This document shows positions 16,557 through 25,657 of a stretch of 64,000 nucleotides of DNA, piece by piece. Origin of the DNA: Sphingomonadales bacterium 32-65-25 (GTDB taxonomy: Bacteria; Pseudomonadota; Alphaproteobacteria; Sphingomonadales; Sphingomonadaceae); NCBI GenBank assembly GCA_002280855.1, contig NCEU01000005.1:124001-188000 (forward strand). The letters run 5' to 3'. Positions within the stretch are counted from its first letter, which is position 1, and the number at the start of each line of letters is the position of its first letter. The translations under genes and the position numbers were made by a program. The notes under the pieces were generated by a model. It saw only the letters and a list, made by a program, of their open reading frames with translations, had not been told where the DNA came from and searched no databases.

Positions 16557-17927
16557 TTGGCGACAGCACCTCCATCGCCAATGCTGACAGCGCCGATCGG
16601 CCCCACCCTGCTGCGCCTCGCCGCGCCCAACATCGTTTCGATGGTGATGTCGTCGCTCACCATGATGACCGAGGCCTATTATGTCGGCCAGCTCGGCACG
16701 GCGCCGCTGGCCGGGCTGGCGCTGGGGTTTCCGATGATGATGCTGATGGGGATGCTGTCGGCCGGCGCGTTCGGCGGCACCATCACCGGCGCAGTGTCGC
16801 GGCGGTTGGGCGCGGGCGATCGGGCCGGCGCCGAGGAAGTGGCCGTGCACGCCGTGCTTCTCATGGTGGTTCTGGCCAGCATCTGCGCGGCGGTGTTCCT
16901 GTTGTTTGGCCGGTCCATCTATGGCGCATTGGGCGGCACTGGCGCGGTGCTGGAACAGGCACTGGCCTATTCCAACACCTTGTTCCTGGGCTGTGTCAGC
17001 CTGTGGCTGTCAAACGCGTTGGCCGGCATCGTGCGCGCCACCGGCAACATGGGCGTCGCGGCCCGGATCGGCGTCATGGGATCGATGTTGCAGGTCTGTA
17101 TTGCTGGCGTGCTGGTCTTCGGGCTGGGGCCGTTTCCGCGATTGGGCATTGCTGGCGCTCCGGCCGGCATTGTCATCAGCAGCACCATTTCAACCATCCT
17201 GATGCTGGTTTTCCTCACCACCCGCTGCCGAGAGCTGCGCCTGCACTTTACCGGCGTGAAACTGCACTGGGCACCGATCGTCGCCATCCTGCGCATCGGC
17301 GGGCTGGCTGCGATCAATCCGTTCTGCACCTTGGCTTCGGTGCTGGTCATCACGGCCGCCATGGCACGTTTCGGCACCGATGTGCTGGCCGGCTATGGCA
17401 TTGGCGCGCGGCTGGAATTTCTGGTGGTGCCGATGATCTTTGGCCTGGGCGCGGCTTCCACCGCAATGGTGGGCGTGCATTTCGGCGCGCGCGCCGTCGC
17501 CCGCGCCCACACCGTGGCCTGGACGGCTGCTGGCTTCAGCGCGATCCTGGCGGGCGCGATCGGGCTGGTGGCGTCGCTGTTTCCGGGGCTGTGGGCCAAT
17601 CTGTTCACCGCCGATGAAGCGGTGCGGGCCGCAGCCCGTGCCTATCTGCAAATTGTCGCGCCCTTCTATGCCTTCTTCGGCGTGGCAACCTGCCTGTTCT
17701 TTGCCTCGCAGGGCGCCGGCCGGGTGTTGTGGCCGGTGATTGCCGCCCTGGTGCGTGTGGTGGTCATCGTGGGCGGCAGTGCCGTTCTGGCCGGCAACAC
17801 AGGCGCCCAGCCGGCACAGTATTTCATGATCATCGCCGCCGGCATGGTCGCCCATGCGCTGGTAACGGCGAGCGCCATCCGCCTGGGCGCCTGGACCCAG
17901 GGCAACCGCCAAGCCGCCACCCGGTGA
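16557..17927 (+). CDS. MATE-family multidrug efflux transporter
   Basis: A roughly 456-residue inner-membrane protein with about 12 membrane helices arranged as two similar halves, including LRLAAPNIVSMVMSSLTMMT and the second-half LRIGGLAAINPFCTLASVLV. MATE proteins export cationic drugs by Na+ or H+ antiport. No ATG lies before helix 1 except one at 16581; the TTG at 16557 has AAGGA 6 nt upstream and is taken as start (TTG 16524 also fits the frame). It ends 31 nt before a crotonase gene. Confidence 0.88.
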   Translation: MATAPPSPMLTAPIGPTLLRLAAPNIVSMVMSSLTMMTEAYYVGQLGTAPLAGLALGFPMMMLMGMLSAGAFGGTITGAVSRRLGAGDRAGAEEVAVHAVLLMVVLASICAAVFLLFGRSIYGALGGTGAVLEQALAYSNTLFLGCVSLWLSNALAGIVRATGNMGVAARIGVMGSMLQVCIAGVLVFGLGPFPRLGIAGAPAGIVISSTISTILMLVFLTTRCRELRLHFTGVKLHWAPIVAILRIGGLAAINPFCTLASVLVITAAMARFGTDVLAGYGIGARLEFLVVPMIFGLGAASTAMVGVHFGARAVARAHTVAWTAAGFSAILAGAIGLVASLFPGLWANLFTADEAVRAAARAYLQIVAPFYAFFGVATCLFFASQGAGRVLWPVIAALVRVVVIVGGSAVLAGNTGAQPAQYFMIIAAGMVAHALVTASAIRLGAWTQGNRQAATR

Positions 17928-17958
17928 CAGCCCGTCCCGCTTCTGCAAGGATGCGGGC

Positions 17959-18720
17959 ATGACCCACCCAAGCCATCTGCTGGTTGACCGTCAGGGCCCC
18001 ATCGTGACGGTGACACTCAACCGCCCCGATCAGCGCAACGCGCTGTCCCGTCCGCTCATGCTGGAACTGACCGAGGTATTGCAGCAGATCGGCAACAGCG
18101 ATGCACGCGGCGTCATCCTTGCCGCCAATGGCCCGGTGTTTTCGGCCGGGCATCATTTTGCCGACATGGCCGACCACAGCCACGCGGAGGTGCGCGAGCT
18201 GTTCCGCATCTGCACCGAGATGATGGACCTGTTGCAGGCCCTGCCGCAGCCGGTCGTGGCCCGCGTGCACGGCCTCGCCACGGCGGCCGGCTGCCAGCTT
18301 GTCGCCACCTGCGATCTGGCCGTGGCGGCACAAAGCGCCAGCTTTGCCCTGCCCGGCGGCAAGGGTGCCCTGTTCTGCCACACGCCACTGGTCGCCGTGG
18401 CGCGCAACCTGGGGCGCAAGCGCGCGCTGGAGCTGGCGATGACCGGTGATCCCATCGATGCGCGCACCGCGGCCGATTGGGGCCTGGTCAACCGCGTGGT
18501 GCCTGATGACCAGCTGGAAGCCGCCACGCTCGACCTCATCACCCGCGCCACGCGCGGCGCGGCCGAGGCAAAGGCCGTGGGCAAGCAGACCTATTATCGC
18601 CAGATGGAGCTGCCGCAGCCGGCGGCCTATGCCCATGCCGGCGATGTCATGGCGCAAAACGCCGTGGGCGCGGCGGCCCAAGACAGTTTCCGCGCCTTCC
18701 TCGACAAGCGGAAGCATTGA
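17959..18720 (+). CDS. Enoyl-CoA hydratase/isomerase family protein (crotonase; ECHDC3-like)
   Basis: A 253-residue crotonase. It shows VTVTLNRPDQRNALSRPL at the N-terminus, the oxyanion-hole strand GPVFSAGHHFADM, and VARVHGLATAAGCQLVATCD. The usual catalytic Glu positions read differently (the second region is FALPGGKGALFCHTPLVAVA), so hydratase activity is uncertain. Its resemblance is to the ECHDC3-type subgroup. A second crotonase gene follows 107 nt downstream on the same strand. Confidence 0.85.
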   Translation: MTHPSHLLVDRQGPIVTVTLNRPDQRNALSRPLMLELTEVLQQIGNSDARGVILAANGPVFSAGHHFADMADHSHAEVRELFRICTEMMDLLQALPQPVVARVHGLATAAGCQLVATCDLAVAAQSASFALPGGKGALFCHTPLVAVARNLGRKRALELAMTGDPIDARTAADWGLVNRVVPDDQLEAATLDLITRATRGAAEAKAVGKQTYYRQMELPQPAAYAHAGDVMAQNAVGAAAQDSFRAFLDKRKH

Positions 18721-18827
18721 GCCGAAACCGCCGGCACCTGCGCCCCTCCCATGTTTGGGCGTCGACACGGCAGGGCGATTGCCTGTTCACTCCACACCGC
18801 ACAGCAGCACGGGGCGGAGCCGAAGCC

Positions 18828-19646
18828 ATGGTCTATGAAGACATTCTCTACAGTGTTTCCGATGGCGTTGCCGTCATCACGCTGAACCGTCCGGATCGGC
18901 TCAACGCCTGGCGCGGCGAGATGGCCCGCGATGTGAAGGCCGCCATGCGCGCCGCCAGCGATGATGATGCGGTGCGGGTGATCGTGCTGACCGGCGCCGG
19001 CCGCGGCTTTTGCGCTGGGGCCGACATGAATACGCTGCAGGCCATCCAGAGCGACGGCGCCTCGGCCCGCGCCGCCGCCGGGCCAGCCGATTTCGACACA
19101 CAAGCCCGCGCCGATTTCCGCATGCAGAACAGCTGGTTCCCCGCCGTGCCCAAACCGATCATCGGCGCCATCAACGGCGCCTGCGCCGGGCTCGGCATGG
19201 TCTATGCGCTCTATACCGATATCCGTTTCGCCTCCGATGCGGCCGTGTTCACCACCGCCTTTGCCAAACGCGGCCTGATCGCCGAACACGGCATTTCCTG
19301 GCTGTTGCCGCGCCTGATCGGCTTTGCCGCGGCGGCCGATCTGCTGTTTTCATCGCGCAAGGTCGATGCCGCCGAAGCGCTGTCGTTGGGGCTGGTGACG
19401 CGCGTTTTTCCGGCTGCCGAATTCGAAGCCGGCGTGATGGCTTATGCCAGGATGTTGGCCAACGACGTGTCACCCCGTTCGCTGCGCGAAATGAAGCGCG
19501 AGCTGTGGAACGCGCAGTTTGAATCGCTGGGCGAAGCGATTGCCGCCGCCGATGCCGACATGGCTGGCAGCTTTGCATCAGAGGATTTCAAGGAAGGCGT
19601 CGCGCATTTCCTGGAAAAGCGGCCGGCGCGCTTTACCGGCCGCTGA
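18828..19646 (+). CDS. Enoyl-CoA hydratase-related protein (crotonase)
   Basis: A 272-residue crotonase with VAVITLNRPDRLNAWRGEMA, the oxyanion-hole segment GRGFCAGADMNTLQ, AINGACAGLGMVYALYTDIR, and FAKRGLIAEHGISWLLPRL in the region that carries the catalytic acid in hydratases. ATG 18828 has GGAG upstream; a frame extension to 18717 has a non-homologous leader overlapping the previous gene. An ACS-family permease follows, so the two crotonases and the permease may form a CoA-ester catabolic set for an imported organic acid (inference). Confidence 0.86.
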   Translation: MVYEDILYSVSDGVAVITLNRPDRLNAWRGEMARDVKAAMRAASDDDAVRVIVLTGAGRGFCAGADMNTLQAIQSDGASARAAAGPADFDTQARADFRMQNSWFPAVPKPIIGAINGACAGLGMVYALYTDIRFASDAAVFTTAFAKRGLIAEHGISWLLPRLIGFAAAADLLFSSRKVDAAEALSLGLVTRVFPAAEFEAGVMAYARMLANDVSPRSLREMKRELWNAQFESLGEAIAAADADMAGSFASEDFKEGVAHFLEKRPARFTGR

Positions 19647-19728
19647 CCCTGCGCCGGCCTGCCTGGCTTGACTGGACGGCGACCCTGCCTGCGGCCATGC
19701 TCACGCCAATGGGGCGGGGGCAGCAGAC

Positions 19729-21048
19729 ATGACAACAGGAACGTCTGCCGCATCGGCTGAGGGCTGGGCGCTTGGTCTGCCCGAACGCGTGATGAAGAAG
19801 GCCCAGTTGCGGCTGCTGCCCCTGCTGTTCTTCGCCTACATGATCGCCATCATCGATCGCGCCAACATCAGCTTTGCCGCCCAGACAATGAACGCCGATC
19901 TCGGCTTTTCGGCCAGCGTCTTCGGTTTTGCCGGCGGCATCTTCTTCGTCAGCTATGCCCTGCTGGAAGTGCCGTCGAACATGCTGATGATGCGCTTTGG
20001 CACCCGCCTGTGGGTGACACGGATCATGATCAGCTGGGGCGTGATTTCCGCCGCCCAGATGTTCGTGACGACGCCGATGCAATTCTATGCGCTGCGCTTC
20101 CTGCTCGGCGCGGCCGAAGCCGGCTTCTTTCCGGCCATCCTCTATTACGCCAGCCTGTGGTTTCCGGCCCAGTGGCGCGGACGGGTGATCAGCCGCTTTT
20201 ACGTGGCCCAGCCCGTTACCCAGATCGTGATGGGCCTGGTTTCGGGGCCGATCCTGGGGTTGGAAGGCGTGTCGGGCCTGCACGGCTGGCAGTGGCTGTT
20301 CCTGCTGGAAGCCTGCCCCGCGATTGCGATGGGCTTCATCATCTGGCGCTTTCTGCCGGATACGCCCGAACAGGTCGGCTGGCTGGCGCCCGACGAACGC
20401 CAATGGCTGACGGGCGCGCTGGCCAGCGAAGCCAGCACCAGCACCGCGCATGCCAGCGTGTTCAAGGCGATCTCCGATCCCCGCGTGCTGAAGTTCGGCA
20501 TCATCTGGTTGCTGTGCACCGGCGGCCTGAATGCCTATCTGGTCGCCATGCAGTTGGTGCTGGCCGAGAAGACCGGCTTTTCGGCCAACGGCGTCGGGCA
20601 ATTGACGGCGGTGTGCGGCGTTGTCGGCGTGTTCATGCTGCTCGGCCTCAGCGCGCGCAGCGACCGGCGACAGGAGCGTTTCTGGCACATCATGCTGCCC
20701 TGGGCGGTGGGCGCCAGTGCCTTCATCGCGCTGGCCGTGTCCGATCTGCCGGTGGTCGCCATCATCGCTGCCGTGCTGATCGCCGCAACAATTTTGCCGG
20801 TCCATTCCGTGTTCTACGCCGCGCTCACCGAAGGATTGCACGAACGCCACCGCGCGGTGAGCATCGCCGCGGTCAACACCTTCGGCCAGTTCGGCAGCTT
20901 TTTGGCCACCAGTGGCTTCGGTGTCGCCCGCGATGCCACCGGCAGCTACAGCGCCGGGCTCGCCGCCATCGCGGCCGGTGCTGTGGTCAGCGTTGTCCTG
21001 CTCAACTCCCTGCGCCGGCAGAGCGCGGCCGCGGCGATGCGGGAATGA
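19729..21048 (+). CDS. MFS transporter, anion:cation symporter (ACS) family
   Basis: A 439-residue permease with 12 predicted membrane helices. The ACS-family pattern is clear: YMIAIIDRANISFAAQTMN in helix 1, SYALLEVPSNMLMMRFGTRL, GAAEAGFFPAILYYASLWFP, and the central DTPEQVGWLAPDER. Family members import organic anions such as aromatic acids, sugar acids or tartrate. Together with the preceding crotonases it suggests uptake and breakdown of an organic acid, though the substrate is unknown. Confidence 0.88.
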   Translation: MTTGTSAASAEGWALGLPERVMKKAQLRLLPLLFFAYMIAIIDRANISFAAQTMNADLGFSASVFGFAGGIFFVSYALLEVPSNMLMMRFGTRLWVTRIMISWGVISAAQMFVTTPMQFYALRFLLGAAEAGFFPAILYYASLWFPAQWRGRVISRFYVAQPVTQIVMGLVSGPILGLEGVSGLHGWQWLFLLEACPAIAMGFIIWRFLPDTPEQVGWLAPDERQWLTGALASEASTSTAHASVFKAISDPRVLKFGIIWLLCTGGLNAYLVAMQLVLAEKTGFSANGVGQLTAVCGVVGVFMLLGLSARSDRRQERFWHIMLPWAVGASAFIALAVSDLPVVAIIAAVLIAATILPVHSVFYAALTEGLHERHRAVSIAAVNTFGQFGSFLATSGFGVARDATGSYSAGLAAIAAGAVVSVVLLNSLRRQSAAAAMRE

Positions 21049-21159
21049 AGCCAATCAATGGCGGTTGCCTTCCCCAGAAGAAGGCATAAGCTCAACCCCT
21101 GCTCCCAACCAGCAGCGTGTCGCGCAGCGTGCATCCAAAATGATCCGGGGGACGATCAG

Positions 21160-21879
21160 ATGACAGCGCCAATCCGCGTGGCCTTGCCCATGTTTGCCGG
21201 CTTGGCGGCCCTTGCCGCCACAGCGCTGGCCGCCCAAGACGCGGTGCCAAATGTCACCCCCGCTGCCAAGCCCGGTCTGGCGGTTCCGCCAGAAGGCTGG
21301 GCCTATCTGCCCGAACTGGCGGTGCTTGGGCCCGCCGATATCTATCGCATCGTGCAGCGCCAGAAGGGCGAAGGCGGCCCCAAGACGCAGATGCACGTCC
21401 ACACCAGGAAGAATGCCGGCATCCTCACCCGCGATGTCGATGTGCCGCTCACGGCGGCGACGCAGCTGAAATGGCGCTGGAAGGTCGATCAGATCCCCTC
21501 GAAATTGCCCGAGACGGCGGCGGCCAACCATGATTATTTCAGCATCGCCGTGAAGTTCGAAAACGGCAAGGATCTCACCTACATGTGGAGCTCCAGCCTC
21601 GACAAGGAGCTCGGCTTCGATTGCCCGCTGCCCGGCTGGACGGGCCGAGAATATCATGTCGTCGTCCGTTCCGGCGGCGGCGAGGTGGGCAAGTGGCTGG
21701 CGGAAAGCCGCAATATCGCCGCCGATTACGCCAAACATGTAGGCCCGGAACAGCCGGGCCGGATCACGCAGGTGTGGTTCATCGCCAACACCATCATCCA
21801 ACAGGGCGAAGCCAACGCCCGCTTTGGCGAGATCGTGTTGACCCCTGGCACGACGGGCAAGCCGCTGGCGGTGTTCTGA
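21160..21879 (+). CDS. DUF3047-domain exported protein
   Basis: A 239-residue secreted protein of unknown function. A signal peptide spans about residues 1-25 (ALPMFAGLAALAATALAAQ). The body resembles DUF3047: LKWRWKVDQIPSKLPETAAA, NHDYFSIAVKFENGKDLTYM, a W-rich central region, and the closing ITQVWFIANTIIQQGEANAR plus FGEIVLT. The ATG at 21160 has a GGGG Shine-Dalgarno; the upstream ATG at 21058 gives an unrelated leader. hemB follows 41 nt downstream. Confidence 0.78.
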   Translation: MTAPIRVALPMFAGLAALAATALAAQDAVPNVTPAAKPGLAVPPEGWAYLPELAVLGPADIYRIVQRQKGEGGPKTQMHVHTRKNAGILTRDVDVPLTAATQLKWRWKVDQIPSKLPETAAANHDYFSIAVKFENGKDLTYMWSSSLDKELGFDCPLPGWTGREYHVVVRSGGGEVGKWLAESRNIAADYAKHVGPEQPGRITQVWFIANTIIQQGEANARFGEIVLTPGTTGKPLAVF

Positions 21880-21920
21880 GGCCGCGTGACAGCGCCGCTT
21901 TGCCCGGCTAATCCACCATC

Positions 21921-22916
21921 ATGACTCACGCCACTTTCCCCGCCGCGCGGCTGCGCCGCACCCGCATGACCGCCTGGAGCCGCGATCTGCATCGCGAAAC
22001 GTCGCTCAGCCCGGCCAATCTGATCTGGCCGCTGTTCCCGACCGAGGGCCATGATGAAGCGGTGCCGGTGGGCACCATGCCGGGCGTGTCGCGCCTGTCG
22101 GTGGACCGGCTGGCCAAGGCGGCGAAGGAAGCCGCATCGCTCGGAATTCCGGCCGTCGCGCTGTTCCCGCACACGCTGCCCGAACGCCGCAGCGAGGATG
22201 CGAAGGAAGCGCTGAATCCGGACAATCTGATCTGCCGCGCCATCCGCGCCATCAAGGATGCGGCGCCAGAGATTGGCGTGCTCACTGATGTGGCGCTCGA
22301 TCTCTACACCAGCCACGGCCATGATGGCTTGCTGAGCGACGCGGGCGAGATCCTGAACGATGCCACGGTGGACATGCTGGTCGGCCAATCGCTGAACCAG
22401 GCCCGTGCTGGCTGCGATATCATCGCCCCGTCCGACATGATGGATGGCCGCGTTGCCGCCATCCGTGCCGGGCTGGAGGCGGACGGATTCCACAACACCC
22501 AGATCATGGCCTATTCGGCCAAATATGCCTCGGCCTTCTATGGCCCCTACCGCGATGCGGTGGGCAGTGGCGGCGTGCTGAAGGGCGACAAGAAGACCTA
22601 TCAGATGGACCCGGCCAACGCCCGTGAAGCGCTGCGCGAAGTGGCGCTGGACATCGCGGAGGGTGCGGATTCGGTGATGGTGAAGCCGGGGATGCCGTAT
22701 CTGGATATCATCCGCGCCATCCGCGACGCCTTTGATGTGCCGGTGTTCGCCTACCAGGTGAGCGGCGAATATGCGATGCTGGAAGCCGCCATCGCCGCAG
22801 GCGTGCTCGATCGCAACAAGGGCGTGCTGGAAGCGTTGATGAGCTTCCGCCGGGCGGGGTGTTCGGGCGTGCTCACCTATCACGCGCCGCTGGCAGCGCG
22901 GCTGATGGGGGCGTGA
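21921..22916 (+). CDS. hemB: Delta-aminolevulinic acid dehydratase (porphobilinogen synthase)
   Basis: Condenses two aminolevulinates to porphobilinogen in tetrapyrrole synthesis. The two Schiff-base lysines lie in QIMAYSAKYASAFYGPYRDA and ADSVMVKPGMPYLDIIR. In the metal-binding loop the sequence TDVALDLYTSHGHDGLL has aspartate where zinc-type enzymes have cysteines, so it is the Mg2+-type common in alphaproteobacteria and pseudomonads. 331 residues is normal. Its TGA overlaps the argC ATG (TGATG). Confidence 0.95.
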   Translation: MTHATFPAARLRRTRMTAWSRDLHRETSLSPANLIWPLFPTEGHDEAVPVGTMPGVSRLSVDRLAKAAKEAASLGIPAVALFPHTLPERRSEDAKEALNPDNLICRAIRAIKDAAPEIGVLTDVALDLYTSHGHDGLLSDAGEILNDATVDMLVGQSLNQARAGCDIIAPSDMMDGRVAAIRAGLEADGFHNTQIMAYSAKYASAFYGPYRDAVGSGGVLKGDKKTYQMDPANAREALREVALDIAEGADSVMVKPGMPYLDIIRAIRDAFDVPVFAYQVSGEYAMLEAAIAAGVLDRNKGVLEALMSFRRAGCSGVLTYHAPLAARLMGA

Positions 22917-23953
22917 TGGGCGAGCGCGTGCGCATCGCGGTCTTGGGGGCTTCGGGCTACACGGGGGCCGATCTCGTGCGCCTGGCGCTCACCCACCCGC
23001 GCATCGAGATTGCCGCGCTGGCCGCCAATGCCAAGGCCGGGCAGACGATGGCGCAGATCTGGCCACATTTCGCGCCTTATCCGAACCTGCCGCCGCTGGT
23101 GAAGGCAGACGCGATTGATTTCGGCCAGATCGACGCGGTGTTCGGCTGCCTGCCGCATGCCGCCTCGGCGGAGCTGCTCTCCACCATCGCTGGCCCGCGG
23201 ATCATCGATCTTTCGGCGGATTTCCGGCTGAAGGATGCCGCCACCTATGCCGATTGGTATGGCGGCGCGCACCCGGCGCCGGGCCAGCTGCCTGAAGCGG
23301 TGTATGGCCTAACCGAATTTGCCCGCGACGCGCTGCCGGCGGCGCGGATTGCCGCCTGCCCCGGCTGCTATCCCACCGCGGTACTGCTGGCCCTGCTGCC
23401 GCTGGTGGCCGCCCATGCCATTTCGGCGGACAATATCACCGTCAACGCGCTGTCGGGCGTGTCGGGCGCCGGTCGCAGCCTGAAGGAAGCCAATCTGTTT
23501 CCCGAAGTGGCGGAAGCCGTGCACCCCTATGGCATCGGCCGGCATCGTCACATGCCGGAAATGGAGCAGGAGTTGAGCTCACGCGCTGGCAAGCCGGTGA
23601 CGATCAGCTTCACACCGCACCTGATCCCGATGAACCGCGGCGAGCTCGTCACCTGCATCGTCGAAACGCCGCACGGCCCGGATTATCTGCGTGAAGTGCT
23701 GGCCGATGCCTATGGCGATGAGCCGTTCGTGCACCTTTTGCCCGAAGGCGTTGCCCCCGCCACCCGCATGGTGCGCGGATCGAACCACGCGGTGATCAAC
23801 GTGTTCGCCGATCGCGTGCCTGGCCGCGCCATCGTGATCGCCGCCATCGACAATCTGGTGAAGGGCTCTTCGGGCCAGGCCATCCAGAATTTCAACCTGA
23901 TGTTCGGCCTGCCCGAAACCATGGGGCTGGAACAGGCCCCGCTATTCCCGTGA
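22916..23953 (+). CDS. argC: N-acetyl-gamma-glutamyl-phosphate reductase
   Basis: NADPH-dependent third step of arginine biosynthesis. The 345-residue protein begins MGERVRIAVLGASGYTGADL (Rossmann glycine motif) and has the catalytic cysteine in RIAACPGCYPTAVLLALLPL, then NALSGVSGAGRSLKEANLF and FTPHLIPMNRGEL. The ATG at 22916 overlaps the hemB stop; the next gene overlaps its stop as GTGA, so hemB-argC-GNAT-carbonic anhydrase is one tightly packed unit. Confidence 0.95.
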   Translation: MGERVRIAVLGASGYTGADLVRLALTHPRIEIAALAANAKAGQTMAQIWPHFAPYPNLPPLVKADAIDFGQIDAVFGCLPHAASAELLSTIAGPRIIDLSADFRLKDAATYADWYGGAHPAPGQLPEAVYGLTEFARDALPAARIAACPGCYPTAVLLALLPLVAAHAISADNITVNALSGVSGAGRSLKEANLFPEVAEAVHPYGIGRHRHMPEMEQELSSRAGKPVTISFTPHLIPMNRGELVTCIVETPHGPDYLREVLADAYGDEPFVHLLPEGVAPATRMVRGSNHAVINVFADRVPGRAIVIAAIDNLVKGSSGQAIQNFNLMFGLPETMGLEQAPLFP

Positions 23954-24477
23954 TCGAAACGGCGCGCCTGATCATCAGGCCGTGGCGGGACGATGATCGC
24001 GCACCCTTTGCCGCCATGGGAGCAGACCCTGAGGTGATGCAGCATCTTGGCCCGCTGATGAACCGGGAAGCCAGCGATGCCGCGATCGACCGGATGATGG
24101 CGCTGCAGAAGGCCATTGGCCATTGTTTCTGGGCACTGGAAGCGCGCGATGGCGGCGAATTTCTGGGCTTTTGCGGGCTGAAAATGGCACCACTGGGCAT
24201 CCACGGCCTGACCGGCTTCCCCGAAATCGGCTGGCGGCTGGCCCGCCGCGCCTGGGGCCAAGGCTTTGCCAGCGAAGCCGCACAGGCCAGCCTCGACTGG
24301 GGCTGGCAAATGGGCATGACGCGCATCGTCGCCATGACCGTGCCGGCCAACACGCGCAGCCAGGCCGTAATGCAGCGCATCGGCATGCAGCGCCGGCCCG
24401 ATCTGGATTTCGATCATCCGCTATTGGCCGCCGACAACCCGCTGCGGCCCCATATCGCCACCGAGATCTGCCGATGA
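23950..24477 (+). CDS. GNAT-family N-acetyltransferase (RimJ/RimL-type)
   Basis: A 175-residue acetyltransferase beginning with GTG: IETARLIIRPWRDDDRAPFA, typical of the RimJ/RimL group. The acetyl-CoA-binding region reads GWRLARRAWGQGFASEAAQA and the C-terminal TRIVAMTVPANTRSQAVMQR is conserved. It could modify a protein N-terminus or a small molecule. It overlaps argC (GTGA) and the downstream carbonic anhydrase gene (ATGA), making it an internal operon gene. Confidence 0.86.
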   Translation: MIETARLIIRPWRDDDRAPFAAMGADPEVMQHLGPLMNREASDAAIDRMMALQKAIGHCFWALEARDGGEFLGFCGLKMAPLGIHGLTGFPEIGWRLARRAWGQGFASEAAQASLDWGWQMGMTRIVAMTVPANTRSQAVMQRIGMQRRPDLDFDHPLLAADNPLRPHIATEICR

Positions 24478-24989
24478 GCATTCACCCATTTGGTTCTCAC
24501 ATGCCGCACGTGGCTGATGATGTGTTTATCGCGCCCGGCGCCCACGTGATCGGCAAGGTGAGCATCGGCGCCGGCAGCTCGATCTGGTTCAACTGCGTGC
24601 TGCGCGGTGACGTGGGCCGGATCACGGTGGGAAAGCGGACCAATCTTCAGGATGGCACGATCGTGCACGTGACCGGCGGGCGGTTTGATACCCATATCGG
24701 CGATGACGTGCTGATCGGCCATGGCTGCATCATCCATGGTTGCCGGCTGGAGAACCATGCCTTCGTTGGCATGGGCGCCATCGTGCTGGACGGGGCAGTG
24801 GTGGAAGCTGACGCCATGCTGGCCGCCGGCGCGCTGTTGACGCCGGGCAAGGTGGTGAAGAGCGGGGAATTGTGGGCCGGGCGACCAGCGAAGTTCCTGC
24901 GCGGCCTGACGGCAGAGGAAATTGCCGGCAACCGGGCCGGAGCGGCCGGCTATGCCAGGCTGGCGCAGGTCTATCGAACGGACGGATAA
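24474..24989 (+). CDS. Gamma-class carbonic anhydrase-like protein (left-handed beta-helix)
   Basis: A 171-residue hexapeptide-repeat protein of the YrdA/gamma-carbonic anhydrase group. The three metal-ligand histidines are at H65, H83 and H88 (TIVHVTGG and IGHGCIIHGC). Repeats of the I/V-G-x-x-x form the beta-helix from about residue 18 to 130, ending AGRPAKFLRGLTAEEI. Trimeric bicarbonate/CO2 activity is the family prediction; many members have unproven activity. It is the last gene of the hemB-argC-GNAT unit. Confidence 0.88.
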   Translation: MSIHPFGSHMPHVADDVFIAPGAHVIGKVSIGAGSSIWFNCVLRGDVGRITVGKRTNLQDGTIVHVTGGRFDTHIGDDVLIGHGCIIHGCRLENHAFVGMGAIVLDGAVVEADAMLAAGALLTPGKVVKSGELWAGRPAKFLRGLTAEEIAGNRAGAAGYARLAQVYRTDG

Positions 24990-24992
24990 GGC

Positions 24993-25406
24993 TTATTTGT
25001 CAACGCCCTTCACCTTGCCCCACTGGCGGGCAGCGGTGTAGCCAAGATAGCCGGTGCCGAACAGCGCATAGAGCGGTTCGGGCAGGCCGTTCAGATAGCG
25101 GGTCATGCCGGCAGCGATATCATGCGCCATCTGCGGCTGCACGGCCGCGATGAGGCCCATCGGGATCGACCACATCAGCAGCGCATACATGACATAAAGA
25201 AAGCTGGGCCGCGCCCGGCTGGTCCAGGGATCATTGCTGGCGGACTCCGCAACGATGGCGGAGAGCTGGGTGGAGAGCAGCTCCAGTTCCTGGCTGTTCT
25301 GCAGCTTCATCAGCTCGATCTTGGCCGCGTCCCGCGCCTTGGGATCGGGGATGATCTTGTCGAGCAAGCCGGCAACCGGCGCGATCAGGGCATTGAGGAT
25401 GGACAT
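24993..25406 (-). CDS. 3-TM holin, gene-transfer-agent-release type
   Basis: A 137-residue small membrane protein resembling the 'holin of 3TMs' family described for gene-transfer-agent release. It starts MSILNALIAPVAGLLDKIIP, then PDPKARDAAKIELMKLQNSQ (a charged helix), SNDPWTSRARPSFLYVMYAL with LLMWSIPMGLIAA, and a last helix PLYALFGTGYLGYTAARQW. ATG 25406 is preferred to in-frame starts up to 25487 whose leader has no domain character. No lysis, capsid or GTA gene is adjacent. Holin function is inferred from resemblance. Confidence 0.7.
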   Translation of the reverse strand: MSILNALIAPVAGLLDKIIPDPKARDAAKIELMKLQNSQELELLSTQLSAIVAESASNDPWTSRARPSFLYVMYALLMWSIPMGLIAAVQPQMAHDIAAGMTRYLNGLPEPLYALFGTGYLGYTAARQWGKVKGVDK

Positions 25407-25534
25407 GGGTGGGCCTTTCCAGTTAGGGGGAAGGCCAGTTTTAACCATATTGGTTCGTGTAGGACAGGCGCCACGCGCGATGACCACTCCCCCTGAGAGG
25501 GGCGCAACCGCTTGACTGAATGTCTGAGGAAAAA

Positions 25535-25611
25535 TGGTCGGAGCGACAGGATTCGAACCTGCGACCTCCAGACCCCCAGTCTGATGCGCTACCAGGCTGC
25601 GCTACGCTCCG
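25535..25611 (-). tRNA. tRNA-Pro (anticodon GGG)
   Basis: On the minus strand the molecule runs CGGAGCGTAGCGCAGCCTGG through TTCGAATCC to CGCTCCG-A-CCA. The 7-bp acceptor stem CGGAGCG/CGCTCCG, D-arm with GCGCAGCCTGGTAGCGC, anticodon stem TCAGA/TCTGG with loop CTGGGGG (anticodon GGG), and T-arm GCAGG-TTCGAAT-CCTGT are all present. The 3' CCA is encoded (25535-25537), giving 77 nt. It lies between the holin gene and prsR. Confidence 0.95.
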
Positions 25612-25657
25612 AGCCGTGGGCGGGCTTAGGGGCTATTGCCGCCCGATGCAACCCCTC

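Noticed and set aside
24993..25611. A prophage or genomic island at tRNA-Pro
   Set aside because: Only one holin-like gene is present. No integrase, capsid or repeat of the tRNA 3' end is visible, and the flanking genes are ordinary chromosomal ones.
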